Assembly (NCBI GenBank): GCA_037447655.1
Contig: JBBHKE010001852.1
Coordinates: 226,501 to 286,500 of the forward strand
DNA length: 60,000 bases
Origin: Zygnema cylindricum
Lineage: Eukaryota; Streptophyta; Zygnematophyceae; Zygnematales; Zygnemataceae
Reading direction: 5' to 3'
The notes under the pieces are model-generated. The model was not told where the DNA came from. It made no database searches and saw only the letters and a program-made list of their open reading frames with translations. Shown piece by piece: positions 11,782-21,604 of the stretch; position 1 is the first letter of the stretch, and every line of letters begins with the position of its first letter. The translations under genes and the position numbers were made by a program.

Positions 11782-12168
11782 TTAAGACAATCCGAAACAT
11801 GCCTTGGCTTCCTTTTTCAGCCATAAAATAAACCCCATTTTCAAAGCTAGTTGTGAACACACCTTTTCTAGTTTTGTCTCAAATTCCTTATCATCCAACA
11901 TTGATGTAGATATCAGATTTTTGTTTAACTGAGGAATATAAAAAACATCTGACATGGTCAATATAGATACCTTTCCATCCACTAAGACCTTAAGGTTTAC
12001 TAATCCAACTATAGATACCTTTCCATCCACTAAGACCTTAAGGTTTACTGATCCAACTAAGCTAGTGGTGACAATTCTCTCACCCCCGTAATCTATCTTT
12101 GCGGATGGTATATTTTTCAGTTTTAAAAACCATTTTCTATCTATACACCTATGTAGATAGTACACCAT
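11782..12168 (-). pseudogene. Copia copy a pol: protease / pre-integrase segment with a 48-bp duplication
   Basis: The frame matches the family around KIPxxxIDYG, RIVTTSLVGSV, DVFYIPQLNKNLIST and the following region. The block LVDGKVSIVGLVNLKVL occurs twice because of a tandem duplication of about 48 bp between 11955 and 12055. The protease DSGAS motif is lost: the frame reads VYYLHRC where GASMHMC is expected. The element stops here at the junction with copy b. Confidence 0.72.
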
Positions 12169-13166
12169 TTATAGGGTATTTTCTAATTCTAAATATATCA
12201 GCAAAATAGGAAAAGAAAAGGGCAGACAGTCTGCCTCCAACTCCTCTCTCTAGCCCCCATACTTGTTGTAGTCACTAAAGGTGAGAGATGGTGGTTGAGC
12301 CATAGCTGCCTTAGCTCCACAGGCAGGACTAAAGAGTGACATAAGTCACTCTCAACGAAAGGTTGAGTTCGACAACACTCGAACCTCCGACCGGCAGAGC
12401 GAGGCGTAGGTGTCAGCTCTAACCGATATGTCGTAGAAGTTCGTTACAGTACATGGGGTAAGATATTTTTTTAAACATTATTATGACCATTAGTTTGATT
12501 AACGGAACTACGAATAGTGAACATAGAGACATATTAGATTCAGTGTGTGCATCAAATCCGCCGCACGAAACAAATGAATCGGACATTTATATTCCACGAC
12601 GTATATCAAATACCGGTCTTCATCCGACGATGCTAATCATCGCCGAGGTCCCGAAATGGTCACTTTGGCGGTTTTTAGACGTGGCGTGACCTGGTGATAC
12701 GTGGCATGATAGAATTGAGCAGTAGAAATCTCGGACGACATGAGGACAAATCCGAAGGCGACACGCGTTCACTCCATGGCCTTGTCGTACACAAGCCGTA
12801 CAGAATGTACATCAGCCACTCCACTTTTTTGTACTTTACAGTCTCTTGATTGGAGCGTACCTCAGTAGATAGGGGTTGTGAGGGGGGATTTTGGGACTTA
12901 GGGTATTTGGGTAGGTAGCACCTCTCTCCTAAAGAGCTTGTATAAAATATTGGCATCTTTATTGCCTTATAACTAATCGGCTGGTTGGCCAATTTCAATG
13001 ATTTTTTTTTTTACGAACTCAAGGGAGTCCAGGCTGCACAAGGGTGTGGCTAAATTGTCAATTTTTTTATGCTTGGGTAGCAATGGTTGTGGCTGAAAGT
13101 GGGTTAGTTAAAAACTATCCAGAGGCTTCCTGAATTTTGTAGTCCAATGGAGGACACAAAATTGTA
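12155..13166 (+). repeat. LTR of Copia copy b (5' LTR)
   Basis: The plus-strand body aligns with the other family LTRs (CTCCTCTCTC, CTTGTTGTAGTCACTAAA, the ACACGCGTTCACTCCATGGCC region, TCAGTAGATAG) and ends ATTGTA immediately before a primer-binding site. The usual terminal CA is TA here. The start cannot be fixed because it abuts copy a. TGTAGATAG at 12152 is one candidate. Confidence 0.7.
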
Positions 13167-13179
13167 GGTTATTGGCCCA
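13167..13179 (+). other. Primer-binding site of copy b (initiator Met-tRNA anticodon-loop type)
   Basis: GGTTATTGGCCCA follows the LTR end directly. It differs by one base from GGTTATGGGCCCA, the complement of the anticodon stem-loop of plant initiator Met-tRNA. Confidence 0.7.
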
Positions 13180-14278
13180 CCCTCTAAGGTGCCCACCTTC
13201 AATGGATCTGGGTTCATCTATTGGGAAGCCATGATGATGGGAGATTTTTGCGAAAAACGATATTGGGGTATCGTCAGTGGACAAGTGAAACGTCCACCTT
13301 CGGGAACTCCACCAGGATTTGGAGGAGTAAGGTTTCCTGCTGCAGTGACTGCTTCAGCGGAGGAGGCAGATGATGGGGATAACAGTGTGTCCAAAAAGGA
13401 GAAAGGGAAAGAGACACCCCTAAAGGGAAAGAGACACCCCTCACTCCTATTGCCACGACACCTAGAGCGGCGGCGCTAAAGACCGCGGAGAACGACACTC
13501 AAATGTGGGAAGATGTAAGCATTGCTGCGAAAAACTTCATTGTAAGGCACCTCACTCAAGCTTTGGCCACCCCTCACCTTCACATTCACAAGGCCGAGGA
13601 GTTGTGGGTGAGCTTGGTGGAGATCTATAGAGCTAGTACAATTCAAAAGCTCTAGTTGGCTGAGCAAAAGCTAGTGAATTACACTTACAAAGGAGGAAAG
13701 ATGTTAGATTACTATAATGATTTCTATTGTTTGCATATGGAGATGGAGAGTGCTTGGTAGACAGGTACAATACAGATGAAAGTTAACACTCTCATCATGA
13801 AGTTACTAGACGAGTATGAGAACATAGTGTACTGAGTAGAAATAATGACTGATAGCATAGTGTTCGTAGTATAAGATATGACTGATAGTATATGGAAGTG
13901 GAATACACTGGTCCAAATGATACTTGTGTAATAAATAACAACGGAGATTAGGAGAGGAGGAAAGAGCATTCAAGCTCTAGATGCAGGAGCAGATTGATGG
14001 GGGAAGGACCCGAAGAAACCGTACAAAGGGGATAGAGATCAGTGTGGAGGACCAAGGCCTCTAAAAGGTCTTTGTCACTTTTGCAAAAAACATGGACACT
14101 TCATAGCGGATTGTGTCAAGCTGTCGAAGTTGAGGCTCGCAGAGAACCGTGGAGGGAGTTCTTCCGGAGGAAGGAAGAAGGCACTTGTTGTCACAAAAGT
14201 AAAAGGGGAAATCGAGGACGAGTCCTTTGAGGAAGAGGATGGGGAGCTTCTTCTTGACGAGAATTTGGAGGAGAAGGA
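13180..14278 (+). pseudogene. Copia copy b gag, degraded and truncated
   Basis: Pieces in shifting frames match the family gag: VPTFNGSGFIYWEAMM near 13190, FIVRHLTQALATPHLH near 13530, a helical middle region with several stops (13650-13960), and a CCHC zinc knuckle CHFCKKHGHFIADC at about 14069-14110. An acidic EEEDGELLLDENLEEKD stretch follows. The element is cut off at 14278, where the LTR of copy c begins inside the acidic stretch. No pol of copy b was found in the window. Confidence 0.8.
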
Positions 14279-15247
14279 TGTTGAAAAGAAAGGTATTTGT
14301 AGTCTTTCTTGTGGACTTACTACAACCCTCATACTTGTCGTAGTTGTTGAGGACATGTAGGCGACCATGGCTGTCTGTTGCAGCTAAAAGCGACATGCAA
14401 ATCATTAATTACAGTTTTTCTGCAAAATATAGATTGCCCCTTATGGGACTTGATCCAGTGAACTCCGGGTGTCCGCCCTACGAATTAGCCGTCCGCCTTA
14501 TCCGGTAAGTCTTGAATAAACCGATACACGTATATGGCGCGATATTTATTCAAAGCTATACCGCGTCGATCATTTCATTTAACTAATCCCGAGACAATTT
14601 ATGCATGGAAACATACTGGTGCGCACGAAATCGGGACCGCACAAAATATACGAATTGACATTTAATTTCGACGGGCGAAATCAAATGTCCGGATCTGATC
14701 GAACGGTTCACAGTGGAGCCGCAATGCCGGAATAGCTGTTTGGCGGTTTGCGGACCAGATGTCGGTGGAAGACACGTGGCAACATCTGGTTGGACAACGG
14801 ATATCATAGGAGGATCAACTACGGCTTCGAAAGTGACACGCGTCAGCGAAACGGCCATGCCGTACTATGGACGTAGAAGAAGTACAGCGGTACCTTTACC
14901 TTCTAATACTTTACAGTCTTATGATTGGTCGAAGTACCTTAGTAGTAAGGTTGGAGAGGTAGCTTAGGACTTGGAATATTTTTGATTTTCCAGCCTCTCT
15001 CCCAAAGTGCACTTATTTTTATAGGCCAACTTTGGTCAACAATAACTTAATGCTCAGGGCAGCAATTTCAGTGATTCTTTTTGCAGCAGACTCAGGGGAG
15101 TCCAAGCTACACAGAGGTGTAGTCGGTCAAAGTTTTTGCGTCCCACGGTGGGACTTATTCATTGTCAAAGTCAAAAGTGCATATATTACCTTAGAGGCTT
15201 CACATAAGCTGGATATTCTATGTACCAATGGAGGTCATAGAATTACA
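14279..15247 (+). repeat. 5' LTR of Copia copy c (969 bp)
   Basis: It starts TGTTGAAAAGAAAGG, ends CATAGAATTACA, and is followed at once by the primer-binding site. The start matches the 3' LTR start at 19658. On the antisense strand at about 14440-14510 it contains a B-box-like GATCAAGTC within a tRNA-like segment. Confidence 0.88.
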
Positions 15248-15262
15248 GGTTATGGGCCCACC
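15248..15262 (+). other. Primer-binding site of copy c: complement of initiator tRNA anticodon stem-loop
   Basis: GGTTATGGGCCCACC directly after the LTR is the exact 15-nt complement of GGUGGGCCCAUAACC, the anticodon stem-loop of plant initiator Met-tRNA as I recall it. This is an internal (half-tRNA) primer, as in Drosophila copia and yeast Ty5. It is not the common 3'-end primer with TGGTATCAGAGC. Confidence 0.8.
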
Positions 15263-16246
15263 CTCTAGGGTGCCCATCTTTAATGGAACACGGTTCATTT
15301 ATTGGGAAACCATGATGAGGGGTGCATTGTTTGAAAAACGGCTATGGGGCATTGTGAGTGGCCGTGTGCGTCGGCCATCCGCTAAATTGGGAGTTCCACC
15401 AACGTTTGGAGGATCTCGATTCACTGGGGGATCTGCAGGGGCAGAGGGGGTGGAGGATGTTGCAGAAAGCACCATGTTGGACAAAGGGAAGGAGAAAATC
15501 ACACTGATGGCTACTGGATCGGCTCCAGTAGCACCTGCTCAAAAAATAGAGGCGAATGATTCCAAAATCTAGGATTTCAACAACACTGTGGCGACTCATT
15601 TTATTCTCGGCCGTCTCACTCATGGAGTGGCTACACCTCATCTTTATGTGGAGAGGGCAGACGAGTTGTGGGAAGCTCTTGTCGACATTTACTAGAGCAG
15701 TACGATTCAGCAGTAGAAGCTGGCAGATGAGAAGGTACAAGCATATGTGTACAAAAGGGGAAAGATGTTAGATTTCTGTAAAGATTTGGTTGGGTTATTC
15801 ATGGAGTTAGAAAGTGCAGGGAAAAGGGAGACCGAGAAAGAGAAGGTGAACACTCTGCTAATGAAACTCCCATATTATTATGAGAACATTGTTAACAGGG
15901 TCGAAGATCTGTCATATCATCTTTGGGTTTGGAACTCTGTTGTGAGGATGATTTTGGTTCTGGAAAGCACAATTGAGATTCGTAGGGGAGGAAAGAGTGT
16001 TCAAGCATTGGCTGCTGGTACTAATTGGGGGGATAAGGATTTCAAGAAACCTTATGGGAACTTTGGTGGAGGAAGAGGAAACCATGACGGATCTGGAACA
16101 AGGGCTCCGAAGGGGGTTTGCCATTTTTGTAAGAAGCCGAACACTACATGGTGGAGTGCACAAAGTTGACGGAGTTGAGATTAAAGGAGGAATCGATTTG
16201 AAAACCGGCCGGAAGGAAAAAGAAGGCGTTCGTTGCGACACAAGTC
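15263..16246 (+). pseudogene. Copia copy c gag
   Basis: It encodes the family Gag, which assembles the virus-like particle. Recognisable parts are RVPIFNGTRFIYWETMM (from 15265), FILGRLTHGVATPHLY (about 15600), KRGKMLDFCKDLVGLFMEL (about 15755) and MKLPYYYENIVNRV. The start of a CCHC knuckle, CHFCKKP, lies near 16122. Stops break the frame at about 15571, 15693 and 15715. A frameshift inside the zinc knuckle (about 16138) diverts the frame before the His and last Cys. Confidence 0.85.
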
Positions 16247-17194
16247 GTGGGAGAGGACACCGATGATAACGATGGAGAACTTCTCCTCAAGGAGGAGTTG
16301 GAGGTGAAAGGTGAGCCGGAGATTCTAAGGAGTCAAAAGTGTGCTTTTGGTGGAGTGAAAGAAGCTCCTGAAGAAGGATGGATCATTGATTCAGGAGCCT
16401 CTATGCATATGTGTAGAGAAAAACCATTGTTTACCAAAATGAGTAAGATCCATACTCTAGAGATAGGGTATGGGGATGGGAGAATAGTGACCACTAATTC
16501 AGTGGGATCAGTAGATCCGAGGGTCCTGGTTGATGGAAAGACATCTATAGTCACTTTCTCTGATGTTCTTTTTATTCCGGAGCTGAACAAAAATCTTATC
16601 TCTACGACGGTCTTAGATGATAAAGGCTTTGAGACTAGTACTAAGAAAGGAGTCTATGCTGCTAGCTATGAGAATAAAATGTACTTCATAGCTGAAAAGG
16701 GTAGCCAAGGAATGCTTAGGCTGAATTTGAGTAATGGAAAGACGGGAGATAACTATGCAGGTGTAAGTGATTTGATGATGTGGCATAAAAGATTGGGACA
16801 TGTGGATCTAGATAGATTGAAAGAAATGAAGAAAACGGGTGTAGTTGAGGGCATATATTTTGGAAAAAATGAGACTTTGGATGATTATAGTGGGTGTGCT
16901 CAAGGAAAGACCCACAGATTGCCTTTTCCAAAAGCCGCAACAAATAAGGGTGAAAAGGTTTTAGATTTGGTTCACACTGACATATGGGGACCGGCCAAAG
17001 TGCCATCAGTTGGAGGGAAAAGATTTATGCTTACTATCACTGATGATTGGTCTAGATACTCTAGAGTATATTTATTGAAAAACAAATCTAAGGCTTCGGT
17101 TTACTTTAAAGAATATAAATCATGGAGTGAAACGCTTCATGAGACACGTACAAAGAGAGTGAGAAGTGATAATGAGGGGGGAATTCACTTCTAA
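16247..17194 (+). CDS. Copia copy c protease and integrase N-terminal half
   Basis: The 315-codon frame continues Gag-Pol. It has an acidic linker, the retropepsin-like motif DSGAS (WIIDSGASMHMC, residues about 46-57), the conserved DVLFIPELNKNLIST block, and the GAG-pre-integrase zinc motif (HKRLGH, then CAQGKTHR with the first of the paired Cys changed to Tyr). The integrase core follows, with the first catalytic Asp in VHTDIWGP and the second in RSDNEGG. The frame ends at 17194 through a frameshift just after the second Asp. The start is nominal: this is a polyprotein interior. Confidence 0.85.
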   Translation: MGEDTDDNDGELLLKEELEVKGEPEILRSQKCAFGGVKEAPEEGWIIDSGASMHMCREKPLFTKMSKIHTLEIGYGDGRIVTTNSVGSVDPRVLVDGKTSIVTFSDVLFIPELNKNLISTTVLDDKGFETSTKKGVYAASYENKMYFIAEKGSQGMLRLNLSNGKTGDNYAGVSDLMMWHKRLGHVDLDRLKEMKKTGVVEGIYFGKNETLDDYSGCAQGKTHRLPFPKAATNKGEKVLDLVHTDIWGPAKVPSVGGKRFMLTITDDWSRYSRVYLLKNKSKASVYFKEYKSWSETLHETRTKRVRSDNEGGIHF

Positions 17195-17503
17195 TGAATT
17201 TGAGGATTACTTATAAGAGGAAAGGGTTCAACACCAAAAGACTGTCCCAAAGAACCCAAAACAAAATGGTGTAGCCGAGAGAATAAATCTGAAAAACAAA
17301 ATGGTGTAGCCGAGAGACTAAATCTGACATTAAGTGATAGTGCCCGTAGCATGTTGGCAAATAAAAAGATGAGGAAAAGCTTCTGGGCAAAAGCTATGAA
17401 TTGTGTTAACTATCTCAAAAACAGAATCCTTACCTCAGATGTACAATGTCAAACACCCTAAGAAAGATGGACCGGGAAAAAACCTAACATATCACACTTA
17501 AAG
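17195..17503 (+). pseudogene. Copia copy c integrase C-terminal half, frameshifted
   Basis: The remaining integrase (QKTVPKNP, QNGVAERxNLT with the catalytic Glu, then WAKAMNCVNYLKNR) is present in broken frames. A tandem duplication of about 35 bp (ACAAAATGGTGTAGCCGAGAG twice, 17262-17320) lies across the Glu motif, and a TAA interrupts at 17460. It is inactive as it stands. Confidence 0.78.
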
Positions 17504-18898
17504 GTGTTTGGAAGTCAAGTGTTTAGTTTAAACACAGAAAAATCTGATAAGAAGTTAGATGCTAGAGGAATGCTGGGATACTTACTTGGGTTTGATGAGA
17601 ACGTAAAAGGGTATAGAGTTTATGATCTCGGAAGAGAAGACAAAATTCTAGTGAAACACTTGCTTGTTATGGATGAAGGAAAATCCATTGATCCCTTTAA
17701 GTACACTAAACGAGTCAAAATTAGAATTGAATCCGAAAGTGAGTTAGATTCAGATTCTACTAACCAAACTCCGGTTCAGCCTGACTTTGCAGAGGAAGAG
17801 GAAAAATTGACCGAGAGTGACCCTCTCTTGGAGTCACAACATCCGGTTCAAACCGAAGAAGAAAACAAAGAAAGACTAGAAATGGACGATGAATGTCCGG
17901 AGATTGACTCCACGGATAGGGGAGAAGGCGAAGTTGTTCAGAGAAACCCAAGATTACCCTCCATTCAAGCATCAGAGTTTGAAGGAGGAAGGAGAAGTAG
18001 CAAGAGACTTCAAGAGAGACAAGTGAACAACAAGGTAACTAAGCTGTCACATTTGAGCAAACCTCAGACTTACTCGGAAGCGGTTAATAGTCCGGAAGGT
18101 GGTAGATGGGTGATTGCCATTAATGATGAGATGGCTTCCATTATGGAAGCAGACACTTGGGAGTTGGTGGATTGTCCTCCGGATAGAAAGCCAATAGGAT
18201 GCAAGTGGGTATTTAAGTTAAAGTTGAATCCTGATAACACTATCAAAGGATACAAGGCCAGATTAGTGGCAAAGGGGTTCACACAAAAGGAGGGAATCGA
18301 TTATGAGGAGACCTTTGCACCGGTTGCTAGATTCCCCTCATTCCGGATTTTACTTAGTCTCGTTGCAGCGGAAGACATGGAAGTGCACCAGATGGACATC
18401 AAAACCGCTTTCTTACACGGAGAATTGGAAAAAAAGACTTTCATGAGACAACCGAAAGGATTTGTGGAGAAAGGAGAAGAAAGCAAGGTGTGCAGATTGA
18501 TAAAGTCCATTTATGGACTAAAGCAAGCTCCATGCCATTGGAATAAAAAGTTGGACGAGTTTTTGACAAGTTTGGCATATATCCGAATCAGTTCGGATCA
18601 TTCCATCTACTTATTTGAGGATGAAGAAGGTATGATTTTCATTGCCATATATGTTGATGATTTGCTTGTTTTGAGTAAATCGATGGTGAAAATCAATAGA
18701 TTGAAAAAGGATCTAAAGAGTAGATTTGAAATGAGAGATTTGGGGGAGGCAAAGTACATTGTGGGAATTCAAATGGAGAGGGATAGAGAAAAGAAAACAA
18801 TTAGACTAACTCAAAAAGAAGCAATTGGGAATATGCTTGAAAATTTTCAAATGGAAAAAGCAAATAGGTGTACGACTCCAATGGACTTAAATAAGTGA
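17504..18898 (+). CDS. Copia copy c reverse transcriptase
   Basis: The 464-codon frame starts with the integrase tail (MFGSQVFSLNTEKS), passes through a long acidic Thr/Pro/Glu-rich linker (about residues 85-165), and then encodes the Copia RT. Blocks are CKWVFKLKLNPDNTIKGYKARLVAKG, EGIDYEETFAPVARF, HQMDIKTAFLHG, IYGLKQAP and the catalytic YVDD (in IAIYVDDLLVLSKS). RT copies element RNA into cDNA. It ends at a TGA at 18896 just before the RNase H region, so the polyprotein is broken. The start shown is only the first Met of the open stretch. Confidence 0.88.
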   Translation: MFGSQVFSLNTEKSDKKLDARGMLGYLLGFDENVKGYRVYDLGREDKILVKHLLVMDEGKSIDPFKYTKRVKIRIESESELDSDSTNQTPVQPDFAEEEEKLTESDPLLESQHPVQTEEENKERLEMDDECPEIDSTDRGEGEVVQRNPRLPSIQASEFEGGRRSSKRLQERQVNNKVTKLSHLSKPQTYSEAVNSPEGGRWVIAINDEMASIMEADTWELVDCPPDRKPIGCKWVFKLKLNPDNTIKGYKARLVAKGFTQKEGIDYEETFAPVARFPSFRILLSLVAAEDMEVHQMDIKTAFLHGELEKKTFMRQPKGFVEKGEESKVCRLIKSIYGLKQAPCHWNKKLDEFLTSLAYIRISSDHSIYLFEDEEGMIFIAIYVDDLLVLSKSMVKINRLKKDLKSRFEMRDLGEAKYIVGIQMERDREKKTIRLTQKEAIGNMLENFQMEKANRCTTPMDLNK

Positions 18899-19644
18899 AA
18901 TGAGGGGAGCTCAGAGGAGGGAGTCTTGATCTTGGATAATGAGCTAGGACTTGAGGAAAGCAAGTTCATGCAAACTATTCCGTACAGACAAGTTGTCAGT
19001 AGTTTGATCTACTTTATGAATTGTACTCGTCCTGATATAGCTGCAGCTGTGGGAGTATTAAGTAGGAGTCTGAATGATCATAGGAAGAAAGATTGGGAAA
19101 CGACCAAAAGGGTCATGCGGTATTTGGTAGGAACGAGAGATTTGTGGTTGCATCTGGGAGGGGATAATACTGACATCACTACTTGGAGTGATGCCAGTTA
19201 TGGGGATGCTCCGATGAGGAGGTGAACTTCTGGGTATGTATTGTATGTTGGGAATGGAGCTTGCTATTGGAGCAGTAAGCAACAAAAGGTCATTGCTCAG
19301 TTCACCATGGAGGGTGAGTATATGGCCTCTTGTTCGGCTGTGAAGAGTTAATGTGGGTGAAATCTTTGCTTCAAGAATTGGGATAGATGAAGAATGGAGT
19401 ACAAAAGATATTTTGTGACAATCAAGCTGGGATTGAAATTGCACCGAACCCTAAGCATCATTTTAAAGCAAAACACATGGATATTTGTTTGAGTTTTGTT
19501 ACGGAGAAAGTTGAGAATAAAATCATAAGTTTGGAATATAGACCAGATGGTGAGATGGTAGAACATATGATGACTAAACCGGTCCCTTCTTCTAAATTGA
19601 TATTCTGTAGGGAGAAGTGTGGACTGAAGCAAAAGATAGACTAG
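18899..19644 (+). pseudogene. Copia copy c RNase H
   Basis: 18926-19225 gives PYRQVVSSLIYFMN, RPDIAAAVGVLSRSL and WSDASYG (first RNase H Asp). A TGA at 19223 replaces a Cys codon in the RRCTSGYVLYVG block. The frame resumes with KQQKVIAQ, a frameshift near 19343, then FCDNQAGIEIA (another catalytic Asp) and KHHFKAKHMDI, finishing at the pol stop at 19642. Two or more disabling changes are present. Confidence 0.83.
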
Positions 19645-19719
19645 AAAATAAGGGGAGTGTTAAAAATAGAGGTATTTTGTAGTCTTTTTTGTGGACTTAC
19701 TGCAGCTCTCATATTTGTC
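19645..19719 (+). repeat. Polypurine tract and truncated 3' LTR of copy c
   Basis: AAAATAAGGGGAG (19645-19657) is the family polypurine tract, seen unchanged in copies e, f and g. The LTR begins TGTTAAAAATAGAGG at 19658 and is cut after about 62 bp, where a minus-strand Gypsy sequence starts. Confidence 0.85.
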
Positions 19720-20780
19720 AATTTGTGTTTGAAGATACAGTAGGGCGTGGTGATTGGTGATTATCGTGATTCGCTTCCCTTGAACGTAACACTTCCAAAC
19801 TTCCAGCGCATTAATAATTGCGATTGTCTCCTTTTCATTGGTGGCCCAGTTAAGTTCCGCTGCTTTTAGTTTGCAACTCTCGTAGGCAATGGGTTGAAGG
19901 CATTTCCCATGATCCTGCATAAGCATCGCTCCAATAGCCGTATCGCTAGCGTCGGTGATTATCGTCCAAGGAAACTCCAGGTCGGGGACAACTAACACAG
20001 GGGCGGTAACTCACCGCTCCTTCAGCGTGTCAAAGGCTGCTTTTGCGCCGTTTTCCACTCGTAAGGCATGTCATTCTTGAGTAAGTCCGTCAGTAGTGCA
20101 ACAATTTTTGCAAAACCTTTGACAAAACGACGATTATAGGAGCATAGTCTCAGAAAGCTCCGTAACTCCGTAATGTTCGTCGGCTGCGACCACTCCTTCA
20201 CTACCCTGGTTTTATTCGGATCCACTGGGATCCTGTCCAGGCTCACCACATGACCTAAAAACTCAATTTTCTCTTTCAAAAAGTCACATTTACTCCTTTT
20301 TGGGTACATCTTGTTCTTCCGAAGGACTTGTAGGACCGTTCGTAAATGCTATAGATGCTCCTCCAGCGTTTTGCTATACACAAAGATATCATCAAGAAGA
20401 TGATTACAAACCCGTCCAAATATTGTCGAAAGATAGAATTCATCAAGTGCATAAAGGTTACCGGTGCCTTGGTCAATCCGAATGGTATAACCCGGAATTA
20501 GAAATGACTTTATCGAGTCTGAAATGCCGTCTTTCCCACATCTTCCTTGGCAATTTTGATATGGTGATAACCGCTTCGCAGGTCTTTTTTCAAAAAGTAT
20601 TTAGCACCTCGTAGTCACTCCAACAATTCGTCTATCCTCGGTAGAGGGTACGCATTTTTCACCGTTAACTTGTTTAGTGCTCTGTAATCCACACACATAC
20701 GAAAACCTCCATCCTTTTTATTTACGAAGAGAACGGGGGCTCCGTATGGTGACTTGCTCGGTTCAATTACTCTGGCTTAG
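19720..20780 (-). mobile_element. Gypsy (Ty3-type) pol fragment: RT and RNase H
   Basis: Read on the minus strand from 20780 the fragment gives RT blocks [48 protein letters not shown] and the catalytic region [10 protein letters not shown] (one frameshift at the LDD), then FLGHVVSLDRIPVDPNK. RNase H follows with ITDASDTAIGAML and NEKETIAIINAL, ending at about 19720 in TNHHALLYLQTQ. There is no LTR, integrase or methyltransferase, and the sequence differs from the G1/G2 family, so this is a separate lineage. At least three frame breaks. It is trapped between Copia copies c and d. Confidence 0.85.
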
Positions 20781-21591
20781 ATAGTACGGAGTACAGTTTC
20801 TATGTATTTTATGAAACAGATATCGCGCCTTTGTTTTGACCGCGAAACGAATACCGCGCGTTTAATTTCATCGGCTAGATTTATAGCCGGTTTTGATCGG
20901 ACGGCCACAATAGGCGCCGCGATCACGGAAGAGGTATTTTTTGGCGTTTTACGGTCATCGCCACGTTTGGTGACACGTGGCGTGATGACATTGGATTTCG
21001 GCATCTTTGGAGATTACGGGAACAAATCTCGATTTGACACGTGTCGACATTTTGGCCATGTTGTATGATGGTTTTACAGAAAGTTCATCGGCACCTGTAC
21101 TTTTTTGTACAACACAATAATTTGATTAGTGCTGTAAGTCACTAGATAGAGATTTAGAGAGGGAATAGGACTTGGAAAATTTAGTAGGTAGCAGCCTCTC
21201 ACTGAGAGAGCTCCTGTACAAAAGGTCATCTTTGACCATTCATAACCATCAATTCACTTGACCATTTACAATGATTCTTTTTGCTGCGGACTCAAAGGAT
21301 TCCACGCTACACACTTGTGTGGTTGGTCAAAGTTTTTGCCTGCCAGGGTGGCTGCATTTCTAAGGGAAAGTCAAAGTGGGTGAATTTGTCCAAAACTCAT
21401 ATTCTAACTTTGCATTCTGTGGTGGAACTGAGCACACACAAAGTCTTATTTCACATGGGTGAAACTATAATGGATTTGTGATTGTCAAGAAGTTAGTCAT
21501 TTGGGTTTATATGAACTTCGAGTTGGCACTATCTAGATTAGCTTCTTTTGGATCTGCGATTTCCGTGGGCAATGAAGCACACAGAGTTTCA
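20781..21591 (+). repeat. LTR of Copia copy d (5' LTR, 5'-truncated)
   Basis: The body aligns with family LTRs (CCACGTTTGGTGACACGTGGC, GACACGTGTCGACATTTTGGCC, CTTTTTGTACAACAC, GATTCTTTTTGCTGCGGACTC) and ends CAGAGTTTCA. A primer-binding site follows. The first part of the LTR is absent, replaced by the Gypsy fragment. Confidence 0.8.
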
Positions 21592-21604
21592 GGTTATGGG
21601 CCCA
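21592..21604 (+). other. Primer-binding site of copy d
   Basis: GGTTATGGGCCCA follows the LTR end directly. It is the same exact complement of the initiator Met-tRNA anticodon loop as in copy c, although the gag of copy d is quite diverged. Confidence 0.8.

Larger units (their letters stand above)
8335..12165 (-). mobile_element. Copia copy a: 3' portion with LTR, minus strand, heavily rearranged
   Basis: Going down the minus strand the order is: protease-proximal segment (12168-11782), a direct jump to the post-integrase segment (11740-11531), the remains of RT (about 11400-10700), RNase H tail in three tandem copies (10654-9286), and the LTR (9285-8335). The integrase is deleted. The 5' end is lost where the plus-strand LTR of copy b begins. 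The proteins match copies c, f and g, so it is the same family. Confidence 0.82.
14279..19719 (+). mobile_element. Copia copy c: 5' LTR, gag-pol, truncated 3' LTR
   Basis: The order is LTR, primer site, gag, protease, integrase, RT, RNase H, polypurine tract and the first 62 bp of the 3' LTR. It is inserted in the gag of copy b. The left flank AAGGA (14274-14278) is the candidate target duplication, but the right partner is lost because the 3' LTR is cut at about 19719 by a Gypsy fragment. Several frameshifts and stops make it non-autonomous. Its LTR length (969 bp) and proteins are closest to copy f. Confidence 0.88.

Noticed and set aside
14130-14360. A 76-codon frame ending in a hydrophobic tail, resembling a small membrane protein
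   Set aside because: The first part is the acidic gag linker of Copia copy b, and the hydrophobic end is the translated start of the copy c LTR.
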